From Streptomyces sp. NBC_00273 (GTDB lineage Bacteria > Actinomycetota > Actinomycetes > Streptomycetales > Streptomycetaceae), in assembly GCF_036178145.1 (NCBI RefSeq), contig NZ_CP108067.1:4774001-4838000 (forward strand): 64,000 nucleotides of DNA, in the 5' to 3' direction. Both the position numbers and the translations under genes were made by a program. Below the pieces are notes generated by a model. That model was not told the origin of the DNA. It ran no database searches and worked only from the letters and a program-made list of their open reading frames with translations. Shown in pieces: positions 43,006 through 51,960 of this stretch. The first letter of the stretch is position 1. Every line of letters begins with the position of its first letter.

Positions 43006-43446
43006 TCAGGGAAGCTCGGAAACTCCGGAGACGGGCCAGCTCATCCGGATGGTCCCGCCCGATTCCCCGCTGCTCACCTCGACGTCGTCGACGAGCCCGC
43101 TGATCACCGCGAGACCCATCTCGTCCTCGGTCTCGCCCTCGGACTCCAGGACGGCGGTGATGCCGGACACCGCATCGGTCGTGCTGCCGGACGGCCCGGG
43201 GACCTCGTCGCCGACCTCGATGGAGAACGTCTTGTCCTCCTCGGTCAGCACGACCCGTACGGGCGCAGTCAGTCCGTTGCTCCGATGGAGTCCGACGGCA
43301 CGCGAACAGGCTTCGCCCACGGCGAGGCGGACCTCGTCGAGGACGGCGTCGTCCACGCCGACCCGGCGCGCCACGGCGGCCGCGACCAGGCGGGCCGTCC
43401 GGACGTGTTCGGGCTGGGCGCTGAAGCGCAGTTCAACGGTGGCCAT
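43006..43446 (-). CDS. apgA: Anti-sigma factor-like HATPase next to bldG
   Basis: 146 residues. RsbW/SpoIIAB-like ATPase with N-box LDEVRLAVGEACSRAVGLH, a DE-V-P-type G1 region and MGLAVISGLVDDVEV as G2. In S. coelicolor the gene downstream of bldG encodes the ATPase that binds BldG, which I recall as ApgA; this occupies the same position. It likely phosphorylates or sequesters BldG and a sigma factor. ATG at 43446 with GAGGGGG is chosen. Confidence 0.88.
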   Translation of the reverse strand: MATVELRFSAQPEHVRTARLVAAAVARRVGVDDAVLDEVRLAVGEACSRAVGLHRSNGLTAPVRVVLTEEDKTFSIEVGDEVPGPSGSTTDAVSGITAVLESEGETEDEMGLAVISGLVDDVEVSSGESGGTIRMSWPVSGVSELP

Positions 43447-43524
43447 GCGCATCCCCCTCGGACTACGGGCGTGCCTTGACAGGGGCCCCGGCCAACCATG
43501 GCCCGGTACCCCCGCTCTCCTTGT

Positions 43525-43558
43525 CGGCTCCCTGCCGCCCGAAGGCCACAGGGAGCCG
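43525..43558 (-). terminator. Intercistronic stem-loop between bldG and apgA
   Basis: CGGCTCCCTG (43525-43534) pairs with CAGGGAGCCG (43549-43558), 10 bp after the bldG stop. It could partially terminate or stabilise a bldG-only transcript; monocistronic and dicistronic bldG mRNAs are known in S. coelicolor. Confidence 0.65.
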
Positions 43559-43568
43559 CGCGGAGCCG

Positions 43569-43910
43569 TCAGTCGGTGGCGTTGACTGCGTCTTCCACCG
43601 TGGTGTGGATCGGAAACACCTTGGTCAGACCGGTGATGCGGAAGATCTTCAGGATGCGCTCCTGGTTGCACACCAGACGGAGCGAGCCCTCGTGCGCACG
43701 GACGCGCTTGAGGCCTCCCACCAGCACACCAAGGCCGGTGGAGTCGAGGAAGTCCACCCGCTCCATGTCGACAACCAGGTGGTAGCTGCCGTCGTTCACC
43801 AACTCGACCAACTGCTCGCGCAGCTTGGGCGCGGTATACACATCAATCTCGCCACCGACCTCCACGACCGTACGGTCGCCGACAGTGCGAGTCGACAGGG
43901 ACAGGTCCAC
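43569..43910 (-). CDS. bldG: BldG anti-sigma factor antagonist
   Basis: 113-residue single STAS domain. The phosphorylation site is Ser57 in [14 protein letters not shown], the position established for BldG. It acts in the partner-switch that releases sigma factors for aerial growth and antibiotic production. Essentially the known protein throughout ([18 protein letters not shown] start). Divergent from the helicase across only 70 bp. Confidence 0.97.
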   Translation of the reverse strand: MDLSLSTRTVGDRTVVEVGGEIDVYTAPKLREQLVELVNDGSYHLVVDMERVDFLDSTGLGVLVGGLKRVRAHEGSLRLVCNQERILKIFRITGLTKVFPIHTTVEDAVNATD

Positions 43911-43980
43911 GGATCCTCCAGCACCTTGCTATCGAGCGACGCCCCCTCACCCGAAGGTAGGCGAGGGATTGGCTGCCGCG

Positions 43981-46479
43981 ATGGCATTCAATCACTTACC
44001 GGCAGGCGCGCACGACGCCTTCGGACCATTGTCCCGCACGCCGGTGACACACTCGGTTCCGATGGCCCACACTCACGGTCCCGGACGGCCCACGGCACCC
44101 ACGGACCCACGACCCACCCCCGACACGGTCCTGGACCGCCTGTCACGGGGGCCTTCCCGTGCTGCGCGCATCACTCATACGGAGCACTTGCCCCCTCGGG
44201 CGGGTCGTCATGCCGTCTGGCCGGACCGCATCCGAACAGACGTCGTAGCCGCGATCGGATCGGCCGGAATCGACCATCCGTGGGAACACCAGGCCGCGGC
44301 GGCCGAGCTCGCCCTCGACGGAACGTCCGTGGTCGTGGCCACCGGAACCGCCTCGGGCAAGTCCCTCGCCTACCTGGCGCCCGTGCTCTCCGCCCTCGCG
44401 GACGGCGCCGAGGCCCCGAACGGCCGGGGCGCGACCGCCCTGTACCTGGCCCCCACCAAGGCCCTGGCGGCCGACCAGCGGCGCGCCGTACGGGAACTGG
44501 CCGCCCCGCTGGGCAACGCCGTACGCCCGGCGGTCTACGACGGGGACACGCCCGTCGAGGAACGCGAATGGGTGCGCCAGTACGCGAACTACGTCCTGAC
44601 CAACCCGGACATGCTGCACCGCGGGATCCTCCCGGCCCACCCGCGCTGGTCCTCCTTCCTGCGTTCCCTGCGCTACGTCGTGATCGACGAGTGCCACACC
44701 TATCGCGGGGTCTTCGGCTCCCACGTGGCACAGGTACTGCGCCGACTGCGACGGCTGTGCGCCCGCTACGGCGCGGAACCCGTCTTCCTCCTGGCCTCCG
44801 CCACCGCGAGCGACCCGGCGGCGGCCGCGTCCCGGCTGACCGGCGTACGGGTGACCGAGATCACCGACGACGCCTCACCGCGGGGCGAGGTGGTCTTCGC
44901 CCTCTGGGAGCCGCCGCTGCTCACCGAACTGCGCGGCGAGAAGGGCGCGCCCGTACGCCGTACGGCCACCGCCGAGACCGCCGACCTGCTGACCGACCTG
45001 GTGGTCCAGGGGGTGCGAACGGTCGCTTTCGTCCGCTCCCGGCGCGGCGCCGAGCTGATCTCCGTGATCGCCCAGGAACGGCTCGCGTCCGTCGACCGGT
45101 CCCTGGTCCGCCGGGTCGCCGCCTACCGGGGCGGCTACCTCCCCGAGGAGCGCCGGGCCCTGGAGCGGGACCTGCACTCCGGCGAGCTGCTCGGGCTGGC
45201 CGCCACGACGGCCCTGGAGCTGGGTGTGGACGTCTCCGGCCTCGACGCCGTCCTGATCACCGGCTACCCGGGTACGAGGGCCTCCCTGTGGCAGCAGGCG
45301 GGCCGCGCGGGGCGCTCGGGCCAGGGCGCCCTGGCCGTGCTGATCGCCCGGGACGACCCGCTGGACACCTACCTCGTCCACCACCCGGAGGCGCTGTTCC
45401 AGCGGCCGGTGGAGGCGACCGTCCTGGACCCCGACAACCCGTACGTCCTCGCCCCCCACCTGTGCGCCGCGGCGGCGGAGCTACCGCTGACCGACGCGGA
45501 CCTGGAACTCTTCGGCCCGGCGACCGAGGAACTCCTTCCCCAGCTCGAAGCGGCGAAGCTGCTGCGCCGCCGGGCGACCGCCTGGCACTGGACCCGCCGG
45601 GAACGGGCCTCGGACCTGACCGACATCCGCGGTGGCGGCGGCCGCCCGGTGCAGATCGTCGAGGCCTCGACCGGCCGGCTGCTGGGTACGGTCGACGAGT
45701 CGGCGGCCCACACTGCCGTCCACGAGGGGGCCGTCCACCTCCACCAGGGCCGCACGTATCTCGTGAAACACCTGGACCTGGAGGATTCGGCGGCCCTCGT
45801 GGAGCAGGCGGACCCGCCCTTCTCCACCACGGCCCGCGACACCACCTCCATCTCCGTCCTGGAGACCGAGACCGAGATCCCGTGGGGCTCGGCCCGGCTC
45901 TGCTTCGGCTCCGTCGAGGTCACCAACCAGGTCGTCTCCTACCTGCGCCGCAAGCTGATCACCGGCGAGGTGCTGGGCGAGGCCAAGCTCGACCTGCCGC
46001 CCCGCACCCTGCGCACCCGGGCCGTGTGGTGGACGGTGACCGAGGACCAGCTCGACGAGGCCCGGATCAACCCGGAGATCCTGGGCGGCGCCCTGCACGC
46101 CGCCGAACACGCCTCCATCGGCATGCTCCCGCTGTTCGCCACCTGCGACCGCTGGGACATCGGCGGAGTCTCCGTGCCGCTGCATCCCGACACCCTCCTC
46201 CCCACGGTCTTCGTCTACGACGGCCATCCCGGCGGCGCCGGCTTCGCGGAGCGCGCCTTCAACACCGCCCGTGCCTGGCTGACGGCGACCCGCGACGCGA
46301 TCGCGGCCTGCGAGTGCGAGGCCGGCTGCCCTTCCTGCATCCAGTCCCCCAAGTGCGGCAACGGCAACGAGCCCCTGCACAAACGCGGCGCCGTCCGCCT
46401 CCTGACACGCCTCCTCTCCGAATCCCCGACCACCCCGACCACACCGCCCGCCGCACGCGCCGAGCCCTCCGAGGCCTGA
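43981..46479 (+). CDS. MrfA-like DEAD/DEAH helicase (DUF1998)
   Basis: 832 residues. Helicase core: Walker A ATGTASGKS (120-128), DECH box in VVIDECHTYRGVFGSHV, SAT-type LASATAS, and motif VI QQAGRAGRSGQG. The C-terminal DUF1998 region ends in the four-cysteine CECEAGCPSCIQSPKC cluster of MrfA, a mitomycin-damage repair helicase in Bacillus. ATG at 43981 (MAFNHLP) is chosen from recalled homologues. Codon 6 is TTA (43996-43998), so expression should need the bldA tRNA. Confidence 0.9.
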   Translation: MAFNHLPAGAHDAFGPLSRTPVTHSVPMAHTHGPGRPTAPTDPRPTPDTVLDRLSRGPSRAARITHTEHLPPRAGRHAVWPDRIRTDVVAAIGSAGIDHPWEHQAAAAELALDGTSVVVATGTASGKSLAYLAPVLSALADGAEAPNGRGATALYLAPTKALAADQRRAVRELAAPLGNAVRPAVYDGDTPVEEREWVRQYANYVLTNPDMLHRGILPAHPRWSSFLRSLRYVVIDECHTYRGVFGSHVAQVLRRLRRLCARYGAEPVFLLASATASDPAAAASRLTGVRVTEITDDASPRGEVVFALWEPPLLTELRGEKGAPVRRTATAETADLLTDLVVQGVRTVAFVRSRRGAELISVIAQERLASVDRSLVRRVAAYRGGYLPEERRALERDLHSGELLGLAATTALELGVDVSGLDAVLITGYPGTRASLWQQAGRAGRSGQGALAVLIARDDPLDTYLVHHPEALFQRPVEATVLDPDNPYVLAPHLCAAAAELPLTDADLELFGPATEELLPQLEAAKLLRRRATAWHWTRRERASDLTDIRGGGGRPVQIVEASTGRLLGTVDESAAHTAVHEGAVHLHQGRTYLVKHLDLEDSAALVEQADPPFSTTARDTTSISVLETETEIPWGSARLCFGSVEVTNQVVSYLRRKLITGEVLGEAKLDLPPRTLRTRAVWWTVTEDQLDEARINPEILGGALHAAEHASIGMLPLFATCDRWDIGGVSVPLHPDTLLPTVFVYDGHPGGAGFAERAFNTARAWLTATRDAIAACECEAGCPSCIQSPKCGNGNEPLHKRGAVRLLTRLLSESPTTPTTPPAARAEPSEA

Positions 46480-46524
46480 CGGGACCCGCCACGGCCCCGT
46501 ACCGGGCCCCGGGCCCCCAGGGCC

Positions 46525-46863
46525 TCAGCCCGGCGGGCCGGGCGGGCCCGCTCTAGCCCGGATCGCCACGGTGAACGGGCCAGCGGTGACCCGGGCGGTG
46601 ACCTCGGCGACCTCGCCCCGGAGCAGGCACCCGCCGAGCGCCGCGCCCTGCGCCCGGGCCACCCGCAGGGCCGCCGCGCACGCCGTCTGCGGCCCGTGGG
46701 CCCAGGTGGCCGCCGCCGCGAGCGCCGCCAGGTCGGCGGCCGCCGCCGCCCGGTGGCGGGCCACGACCGCCTGGCCGAGCAGCAGCACCCCGCCGAACAC
46801 CGCCCCCAGCACCGTCGCCACCAGCGCCGCCCACACCGTGGCCGAACCCCGGTCCCGGCTCAC
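46525..46863 (-). CDS. TadE-like pseudopilin/helper protein
   Basis: 112 residues. N-terminal RDRGSATVWAALVATVLGAVFGGVLLLGQ is a prepilin-like segment: basic residues, Gly, then a hydrophobic helix. A Cys pair lies in the extracytoplasmic part. Matches the Rv3654c-type TadE-like proteins at the end of actinobacterial tad loci. GTG at 46863 overlaps the preceding stop by 4 bases (GTGA). Last gene of the operon. Confidence 0.8.
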   Translation of the reverse strand: MSRDRGSATVWAALVATVLGAVFGGVLLLGQAVVARHRAAAAADLAALAAAATWAHGPQTACAAALRVARAQGAALGGCLLRGEVAEVTARVTAGPFTVAIRARAGPPGPPG

Positions 46864-47246
46864 GGCGGCGGCCCCACGCTGTCCTCCGCCAGGGCCACCG
46901 CCTGCGCGCCGAGCCGTACCGGCAGCCCGCCCGGCCCGGGCGCCTTCGCCGCCACCCGGACCCGCCAGAGGTCGCCCGTCCGCTCCAGCTCCACCCGCGC
47001 CCCCGGCGGGGCGGCCTCCCGGGCCGCCGCCTCCGCCACCTCCACCGGCTCCGACCTGGCCGCCGCCCGGGCTCCGGCCCGGGCCGCGTCCACGCACCGG
47101 ATCTGCGCGGCCGCCGCCATCAGAGCCCATACGAGCAGCGCCGCGAACAGCACCAGCGCCGGAATCACCAGGGCGGCCTCCGCCGTCACATATCCCCGGT
47201 CCGACTTTCCCCGGGCGCGCCGTGACGCACCCTCAGAACGGCACAT
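46860..47246 (-). CDS. TadE-family pseudopilin
   Basis: 128 residues with the TadE hallmark DRGYVTAEAALVIPALVLFAALLVWALM: a Gly-cleavage-like site, Glu at the fifth position, and a hydrophobic helix. The remainder is an extracytoplasmic domain. Minor pseudopilin of a Tad/Flp pilus. ATG at 47246 with AAAGGCGCTCG starts inside the preceding pilin gene (14-bp overlap). Confidence 0.85.
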   Translation of the reverse strand: MCRSEGASRRARGKSDRGYVTAEAALVIPALVLFAALLVWALMAAAAQIRCVDAARAGARAAARSEPVEVAEAAAREAAPPGARVELERTGDLWRVRVAAKAPGPGGLPVRLGAQAVALAEDSVGPPP

Positions 47247-47430
47247 CGAGCGCCTTTCCGATGGTCGACTGAAGGGCCGTGGCGACGACTTCACTCGTCA
47301 CCACCTTGTAGAGGACGGCCGCGAATGCGCAGGCCGCGATCGTGCCCATCGCGTATTCCGACGTGGACATCCCCTTGTCGCCCCCGTGCGCCCCGAACGC
47401 CGTCCGCACACGAAACCAGATGATCCTCAT
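47233..47430 (-). CDS. Flp-pilin-like DUF4244 protein
   Basis: 65 residues: a basic leader with GGDKGMSTSEYAMGTIAACAFAAVLYKVV. SEYAMGT is the Flp-pilin-like Glu-Tyr motif followed by the hydrophobic helix. Probable major pilin of the Tad system. ATG at 47430 with GGAGGGTGTC is clear. It starts 49 bp after the TadC gene. Confidence 0.85.
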   Translation of the reverse strand: MRIIWFRVRTAFGAHGGDKGMSTSEYAMGTIAACAFAAVLYKVVTSEVVATALQSTIGKALDVPF

Positions 47431-47479
47431 GACACCCTCCTGTGAATTTCCGCTGTTGCTACTTGTGACCCATGCGACT

Positions 47480-48256
47480 TCAGGGGCTCGAGAGAAGTCC
47501 CGAGGCCATACCGATCACCACCGGAGCGACCCCGATCGCGAGAAAAGCGGGGAGGAAACACAGCCCCACCGGTGCAGTGACGAGGACCGCCGCCCGCTGC
47601 GCCCGCGCTCCCGCCGTCCGGGCCCGGTCCTCCCGGAGCCCGGACGCGAGACGGGAGACCGGCTCCGCCGCGGGCGCCCCCGTCCGCGCGGCCCGTTCCA
47701 GGCACTCCGCGAGCGCCCGGGCACCCGGTATCTCCGCCAACCTCCCCCATCCGGAGCCCGGTTCGCCGCCGAGCCGCAGCTCCGCCCCAGCCCTCGCCAG
47801 CCGGTCGCCCACCGGGCCGCCCAACGACTCCCCCACCACCTCTGCGGCTTCCACCGGGCCCGCCCCGGCCGCCAGGCACGCGGCCAACAGGTCAGCTGCG
47901 AACGGCAACTGACGCTCCGACTCCCGCGGATCCGCTCCGGCCGGCGGCCGCGCCCTGGCCTGCCACCGCCGCACACCGAACGCGGCCAGAGCGCCGACAG
48001 CCACCCCCGTCGCCCCGCCCACGAGCACCCAGCCCACCAGCAGCGCCCCGGCCGGCCCGGCCCACGCGGACACCACACCCCTCAGCATGGAGCCGAACAC
48101 CGGCCCTCTGAGCCGCGGTCCAGCTCCCCACAGGGCCGCGGCCCTGCGCCCGGCCGCCCGCGTACGGAACCGCGCTATCACCGCCGACACCAGCCACAGC
48201 GCGACCACGGCCGTGCAGGCGGCGATCCCCAGCCTGTGGACGACGAAGCCGCCCAT
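47480..48256 (-). CDS. tadC: Type II secretion F-domain protein (TadC-like)
   Basis: 258 residues. Inner-membrane platform protein with N-terminal and C-terminal hydrophobic helices and a central T2SSF domain (LPFAADLLAACLAAGAGPVEAAEVVGES). Its ATG shares one base with the TadB stop (TGATG), so translation is coupled. Confidence 0.85.
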   Translation of the reverse strand: MGGFVVHRLGIAACTAVVALWLVSAVIARFRTRAAGRRAAALWGAGPRLRGPVFGSMLRGVVSAWAGPAGALLVGWVLVGGATGVAVGALAAFGVRRWQARARPPAGADPRESERQLPFAADLLAACLAAGAGPVEAAEVVGESLGGPVGDRLARAGAELRLGGEPGSGWGRLAEIPGARALAECLERAARTGAPAAEPVSRLASGLREDRARTAGARAQRAAVLVTAPVGLCFLPAFLAIGVAPVVIGMASGLLSSP

Positions 48257-49140
48257 CACCGCTCCCCCGCCCGGACGATCCGCCGGCACCACAGCAACCC
48301 GAGCGCCTCCAGCACCCCGCCGGCCAGCAGACAACCCCACCCCATCGGCGTGTGCAGCAGCACGCGCAGCGGATCCGCGCCCAACCCGGTGCCGATCAGC
48401 AGGCCCACCAACGGCAGCAGGGCGAGCACCAGCACCGTCGACCGCGCCCCCGCCAGTTGGGCCCGCAGCGATTCCTGCCGGTCCCGCTCGGCCCGCAGGG
48501 CTCCCTCCAGCCGTTCCAGTCCGGCGGCCAGTCCCGCACCGCCGTCCACCGACACCCGCCAGCAGGCCGCCATCCCGGCCAGCCCTTCCGCCCCGGGCTC
48601 CCGCGCCGCCTGGCGCAACGCACCGGGCACGTCCCCGCCGAAGGCCGCGGCGGCCAGCACTCCCGTCTCCGCCGCACCCGGCCCGCCGGGGCCGACGGCC
48701 GTCCTGCGCATGGCGGCCGTCAGCGCCTGCCCGGGCTGAGCTCCCGCCCGCAACTCACCCACCACCGCCCCGCACAGGGCGACCACCTCGGCGGCCCGCG
48801 CCGCCCGAGCCCGCTCCCGCGCCCGTACCCGCAGCCACCGGCGCACCAGCGGCACCGCCGTCGCCCCCGCCAGCAGCGGGATCACCGATCCGCCGAGCAC
48901 CGCCACCAGCAGCCCCGCTGCGAGGCAGACCCACTCCCGCCACCGCGCCGCCCGCACCCGTACGGCGATCAGCAGCCGCTCCCGACGCAGCGGACCGACC
49001 GGAACCACCGGACCGCTCCCGGCGAGCACCACCTGGGCCCGCCGGGACACCCGGTCGCCACCGGCCAGCCCCCAGGCGGCCGCCCCGGCACACAGCACCC
49101 CGGCGAACAGCGGCACCGGCAGCCCCGCCCCCGCGTTCAC
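48256..49140 (-). CDS. tadB: Type II secretion F-domain protein (TadB-like)
   Basis: 294 residues, four hydrophobic segments around a T2SSF domain (VVALCGAVVGELRAGAQPGQALTAAMRR, then GLAGMAACWRVSVDGGAGLAAGLERL). Platform partner of TadC. GTG at 49140 overlaps the TadA stop by 4 bases. Confidence 0.87.
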   Translation of the reverse strand: MNAGAGLPVPLFAGVLCAGAAAWGLAGGDRVSRRAQVVLAGSGPVVPVGPLRRERLLIAVRVRAARWREWVCLAAGLLVAVLGGSVIPLLAGATAVPLVRRWLRVRARERARAARAAEVVALCGAVVGELRAGAQPGQALTAAMRRTAVGPGGPGAAETGVLAAAAFGGDVPGALRQAAREPGAEGLAGMAACWRVSVDGGAGLAAGLERLEGALRAERDRQESLRAQLAGARSTVLVLALLPLVGLLIGTGLGADPLRVLLHTPMGWGCLLAGGVLEALGLLWCRRIVRAGER

Positions 49141-50285
49141 CGGACGCCTCGCAGCAGCGGGCGGAGCCGTTCCCAGCCCCGCTCCCGTACGAAGCCCCGG
49201 GCGGCCCAGCGCAGCGCCGGTACGGTGACCACCAGTCCTGCGGCGTCCCGCTCCAGCACGTGCACCTCGGCCAGTCGGCGCCGTCCCTCCCGGTCCCGGA
49301 CCAGATGCAGCACCAGGGTCAGCGCCGCGGCCAACTGGCTGTGCAGGGCCGCCCGGTCGAGCCCGGCGGCCGTCCCGAGCGCCTCCAGCCGGGCGGGGAC
49401 ATGGGCGGCGGCATTGGCGTGGACCGTCCCGCAACCCCCCTCGTGCCCGGTGTTCAGGGCTGCGAGCAGGTCCGCCACCTCGGCGCCCCGCACCTCGCCC
49501 ACCACCAGCCGGTCGGGCCGCATCCGCAGCGCCTGGCGGACCAGGTCCGCCAGGGTCACCAGACCCGCCCCCTCCTGGTTGGCCGGCCGGGCCTCCAACC
49601 GCACCACGTGCGGATGATCGGGGCGCAGCTCGGCCGAATCCTCGGCCAACACGATCCGCTCGCCGGGACCGACCAGCCCCAACAGGGCACTGAGCAGGGT
49701 GGTCTTGCCCGTTCCGGTACCGCCGGAGACGAGGAACGACAGCCGCGCCTCGACCATGTCCCGGAGCAGACGCTGTCCGCCCGGTGGCAATGTCCCCGCG
49801 GCAACGAGCTCTTCCAGCGTGAACGCCCGCGGCCGCACCACCCGCAGCGAGAGGCAGGCCGAACCGACCGAGACCGGGGGCAACACGGCATGCAGCCGGG
49901 TGCCGTCGGGCATTCGGGCGTCCACCCAGGGCCGGGCGTCGTCCAGGCGCCGCCCCGCGACGGCGGCCAGCCGCTGGGCGAGCCTGCGCACGGCCCCGGC
50001 GTCGGCGAAGGTCACTCCGGTCAGCTCCAGTCCACCACCGCGGTCCACCCACACCCGGTCGGGGGCTGCCACCAGCACATCGGTGACCTCCGGATCGCCG
50101 AGCAGCGCCTCCAGCGGGCCTGCGCCGACCAGCTCGGACCGTAACTCGGCGGCCACACCGAGCACTTCGGCGTCCCCGAGCAGCCTGCCCTGGGCCCGTA
50201 GGGCGGCCGCCACCCGCGCCGGGGTCGGTTCCGCCCCGCTCTCGGCGAGCCGTCGGCGCACCGCGTCCAGGAGCACCGCGCTCAT
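49137..50285 (-). CDS. tadA: TadA/CpaF-family secretion ATPase
   Basis: 382 residues. Traffic ATPase with Walker A SGGTGTGKTTLL, Asp box EDSAELRP, Walker B MRPDRLVVGEVRG and His box LNTGHEGGCGTVHANAA. It powers assembly of the Flp-like pilus or a related secretion system. ATG overlaps the stop of the upstream CpaE-like gene (ATGA). Confidence 0.93.
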   Translation of the reverse strand: MSAVLLDAVRRRLAESGAEPTPARVAAALRAQGRLLGDAEVLGVAAELRSELVGAGPLEALLGDPEVTDVLVAAPDRVWVDRGGGLELTGVTFADAGAVRRLAQRLAAVAGRRLDDARPWVDARMPDGTRLHAVLPPVSVGSACLSLRVVRPRAFTLEELVAAGTLPPGGQRLLRDMVEARLSFLVSGGTGTGKTTLLSALLGLVGPGERIVLAEDSAELRPDHPHVVRLEARPANQEGAGLVTLADLVRQALRMRPDRLVVGEVRGAEVADLLAALNTGHEGGCGTVHANAAAHVPARLEALGTAAGLDRAALHSQLAAALTLVLHLVRDREGRRRLAEVHVLERDAAGLVVTVPALRWAARGFVRERGWERLRPLLRGVR

Positions 50286-51484
50286 GCCGGCACCCCCTGG
50301 GCGGAGCCGAGGGCCCGCTGCCAGAAGCCGTCGCAGAAACGGGCCAGCGCGCCCTTCCCCTGCGTCCCCGGCGGTTCGCCCTCGGCCACCCGCCCGGGAA
50401 GTCCCACCTCGACGGGCACCTCCCCGGCCAGCGGCGCCCCCAACAGCCCGGCCACGGACTCCGGATCGAGGCCGCCCGCGCAGCGTCCCCGTACGACGAC
50501 CCGCACGTCCCGGGCCACCATCCGGACCCCGGCCGCCACCCGGCCCGCGGCGGCCACCGACCGCAACTCGCCCGGCACCACCATCAGCACCAGGTCCAGC
50601 TGGGCCAGCACCTCGGCCACGGGTTCGTCGACCCGCCGCGGAAGGTCGACCACCACCACCCCGCCCCGGCGACGCGCGGCAGCCACCACCGACCGGATCG
50701 CAGCGGGCGGCACCACCACCCGGTCACCACGGTCCCAGCTGAGCACGCGGAGGTCGTGCAGCTCGGGCAGGGACTCCTCCAGCGCTCCGGCGCCGACCCG
50801 GCCCCGCGAGGCCGCGAAGTCCGGCCAGCGCAGCCCTTCGGCGCTCTCGCCCCCGAGCAGCACGTCCATGCCCCCGCCCAACGGGTCGCCGTCGATGAGG
50901 ATGGTCCGCTCCCCGGCACGGGCGGCCCGTACGGCGAGCGCGCAGGCCAGGGTGGAGGCTCCGGCGCCACCGCTGCCGCCGATCACCCCCACGGCGAGGG
51001 CGGGGCGCCCGGCGCCCTCCACGACATCGGCGATGCGGTCGACGAGCCGGCTCTCGGCGTCGGGGAGCCGCAGCACCTCCTCGGCGCCGATCTCCACCGC
51101 CCGTTGCCACACCTGGGGGTCGTCCAGGTCCCGGCCGACGAGGAACACGCCGGTCCTGCGCGGTGCGCCGCGCATCCGTCGGGCGGCGTCGTCGCCCACC
51201 AGCACGAGCGGTGCGGATTCCCATCCCGCGCTCCCCGCCTCACCGCCCACCCCGACGGCCCCGCCCCGCTCGGGAACCCCGTGGCGCACATGCGGCTCGG
51301 CACCCGCCGCGGCACACAGCCTCAGCAGATCGTCGAGCAGCAGCGGGTCCTCGGTGATGATCAGCGGCCGCCCGCCAGCGGGTGCGGATCCGGCCACGGA
51401 ACCGGTTCCGAGGCCCGCCCCGACCCCCGTCCCCCTTCCGCCGACCACGGACTCCCGCGTTTCACACGACTTCGATCGGGCCAC
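50282..51484 (-). CDS. CpaE/Ssd-like ParA-type ATPase
   Basis: 400 residues. The N-terminal receiver-like region lacks clear phospho-Asp residues. The C-terminal MinD/ParA domain has the deviant Walker A GGSGGAGASTLA, in which the signature Lys is replaced (GAGAS), and IDGDPLGGGMDVLLG. It is the first gene of the tad operon, probably placing the apparatus; related actinobacterial proteins are called Ssd (septum site determining). GTG at 51484 with GGGGGCGGAG. Confidence 0.88.
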   Translation of the reverse strand: MARSKSCETRESVVGGRGTGVGAGLGTGSVAGSAPAGGRPLIITEDPLLLDDLLRLCAAAGAEPHVRHGVPERGGAVGVGGEAGSAGWESAPLVLVGDDAARRMRGAPRRTGVFLVGRDLDDPQVWQRAVEIGAEEVLRLPDAESRLVDRIADVVEGAGRPALAVGVIGGSGGAGASTLACALAVRAARAGERTILIDGDPLGGGMDVLLGGESAEGLRWPDFAASRGRVGAGALEESLPELHDLRVLSWDRGDRVVVPPAAIRSVVAAARRRGGVVVVDLPRRVDEPVAEVLAQLDLVLMVVPGELRSVAAAGRVAAGVRMVARDVRVVVRGRCAGGLDPESVAGLLGAPLAGEVPVEVGLPGRVAEGEPPGTQGKGALARFCDGFWQRALGSAQGVPA

Positions 51485-51575
51485 GATCTCCGCCCCCTTC
51501 TCACTGCAAATGCTTCCGCCACGGACTTCGCGGCTGGAATCACCGTGCAGCGATCAGGAAAAAGAAGTGGATCTT

Positions 51576-51612
51576 GTTGGATAACTGTGGACAACCCATC
51601 GGTTGTGAATAA
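51576..51612 (-). promoter_or_regulatory. Cluster of DnaA-box-like 9-mers upstream of the tad operon
   Basis: On the minus strand TTATTCACA (51612-51604), TTGTCCACA (51594-51586) and TTATCCAAC (51584-51576) lie in line. TTGTCCACA is the preferred streptomycete DnaA box. The stretch is strikingly AT-rich for this genome and lies about 90-130 bp before the CpaE-like start; it may also contain that promoter. Confidence 0.5.
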
Positions 51613-51778
51613 CTCGGTCACCCTCTCAGGTGAGTTCCGGAGCGCGGCGGAACCACTACGCAGCGTCACGAGTCTGATGGGGTGAGGGCCTTCGCCACGT
51701 CGGCCCCGCACAAGAGGAGGGGCCGGAGGATGGTCACTTGGGGCCGAAGGCAGGGCCGCGAACCGCGTCCGGACATGC

Positions 51779-51813
51779 GACGACCCCCGCCGGGGGGGAG
51801 AGCGGGGGTCGTC
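51779..51813. terminator. Strong stem-loop in the tad/HAD divergent gap
   Basis: GACGACCCCCGC (51779-51790) pairs perfectly with GCGGGGGTCGTC (51802-51813). It lies in the 476-bp gap between divergent genes, so it may be an attenuator or mark an untranslated leader rather than end a known gene. The rest of the gap shows only the DnaA-like boxes. Confidence 0.55.
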
Positions 51814-51960
51814 CCCACGGTCCGACTCGGGGGGGGAGGAGCCAGACCGGGTTAGCACGGTCGCGAACGATCCGTGACTTCCATGGTGTACCCGAGAGCC
51901 TTCTCAGGCAAACCCACGCGCCACACCTTACGCCGAATGGTGGGCGCATATGCTCGGGGC

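Noticed and set aside
43476..46556. Plus-strand open frame of 1026 codons overlapping the helicase
   Set aside because: Out-of-frame reading of the helicase; all helicase motifs are in the other frame.
51576..51612. Replication origin
   Set aside because: Only three DnaA-like boxes, no dnaA/dnaN nearby; chromosomal oriC in this group has many more boxes.
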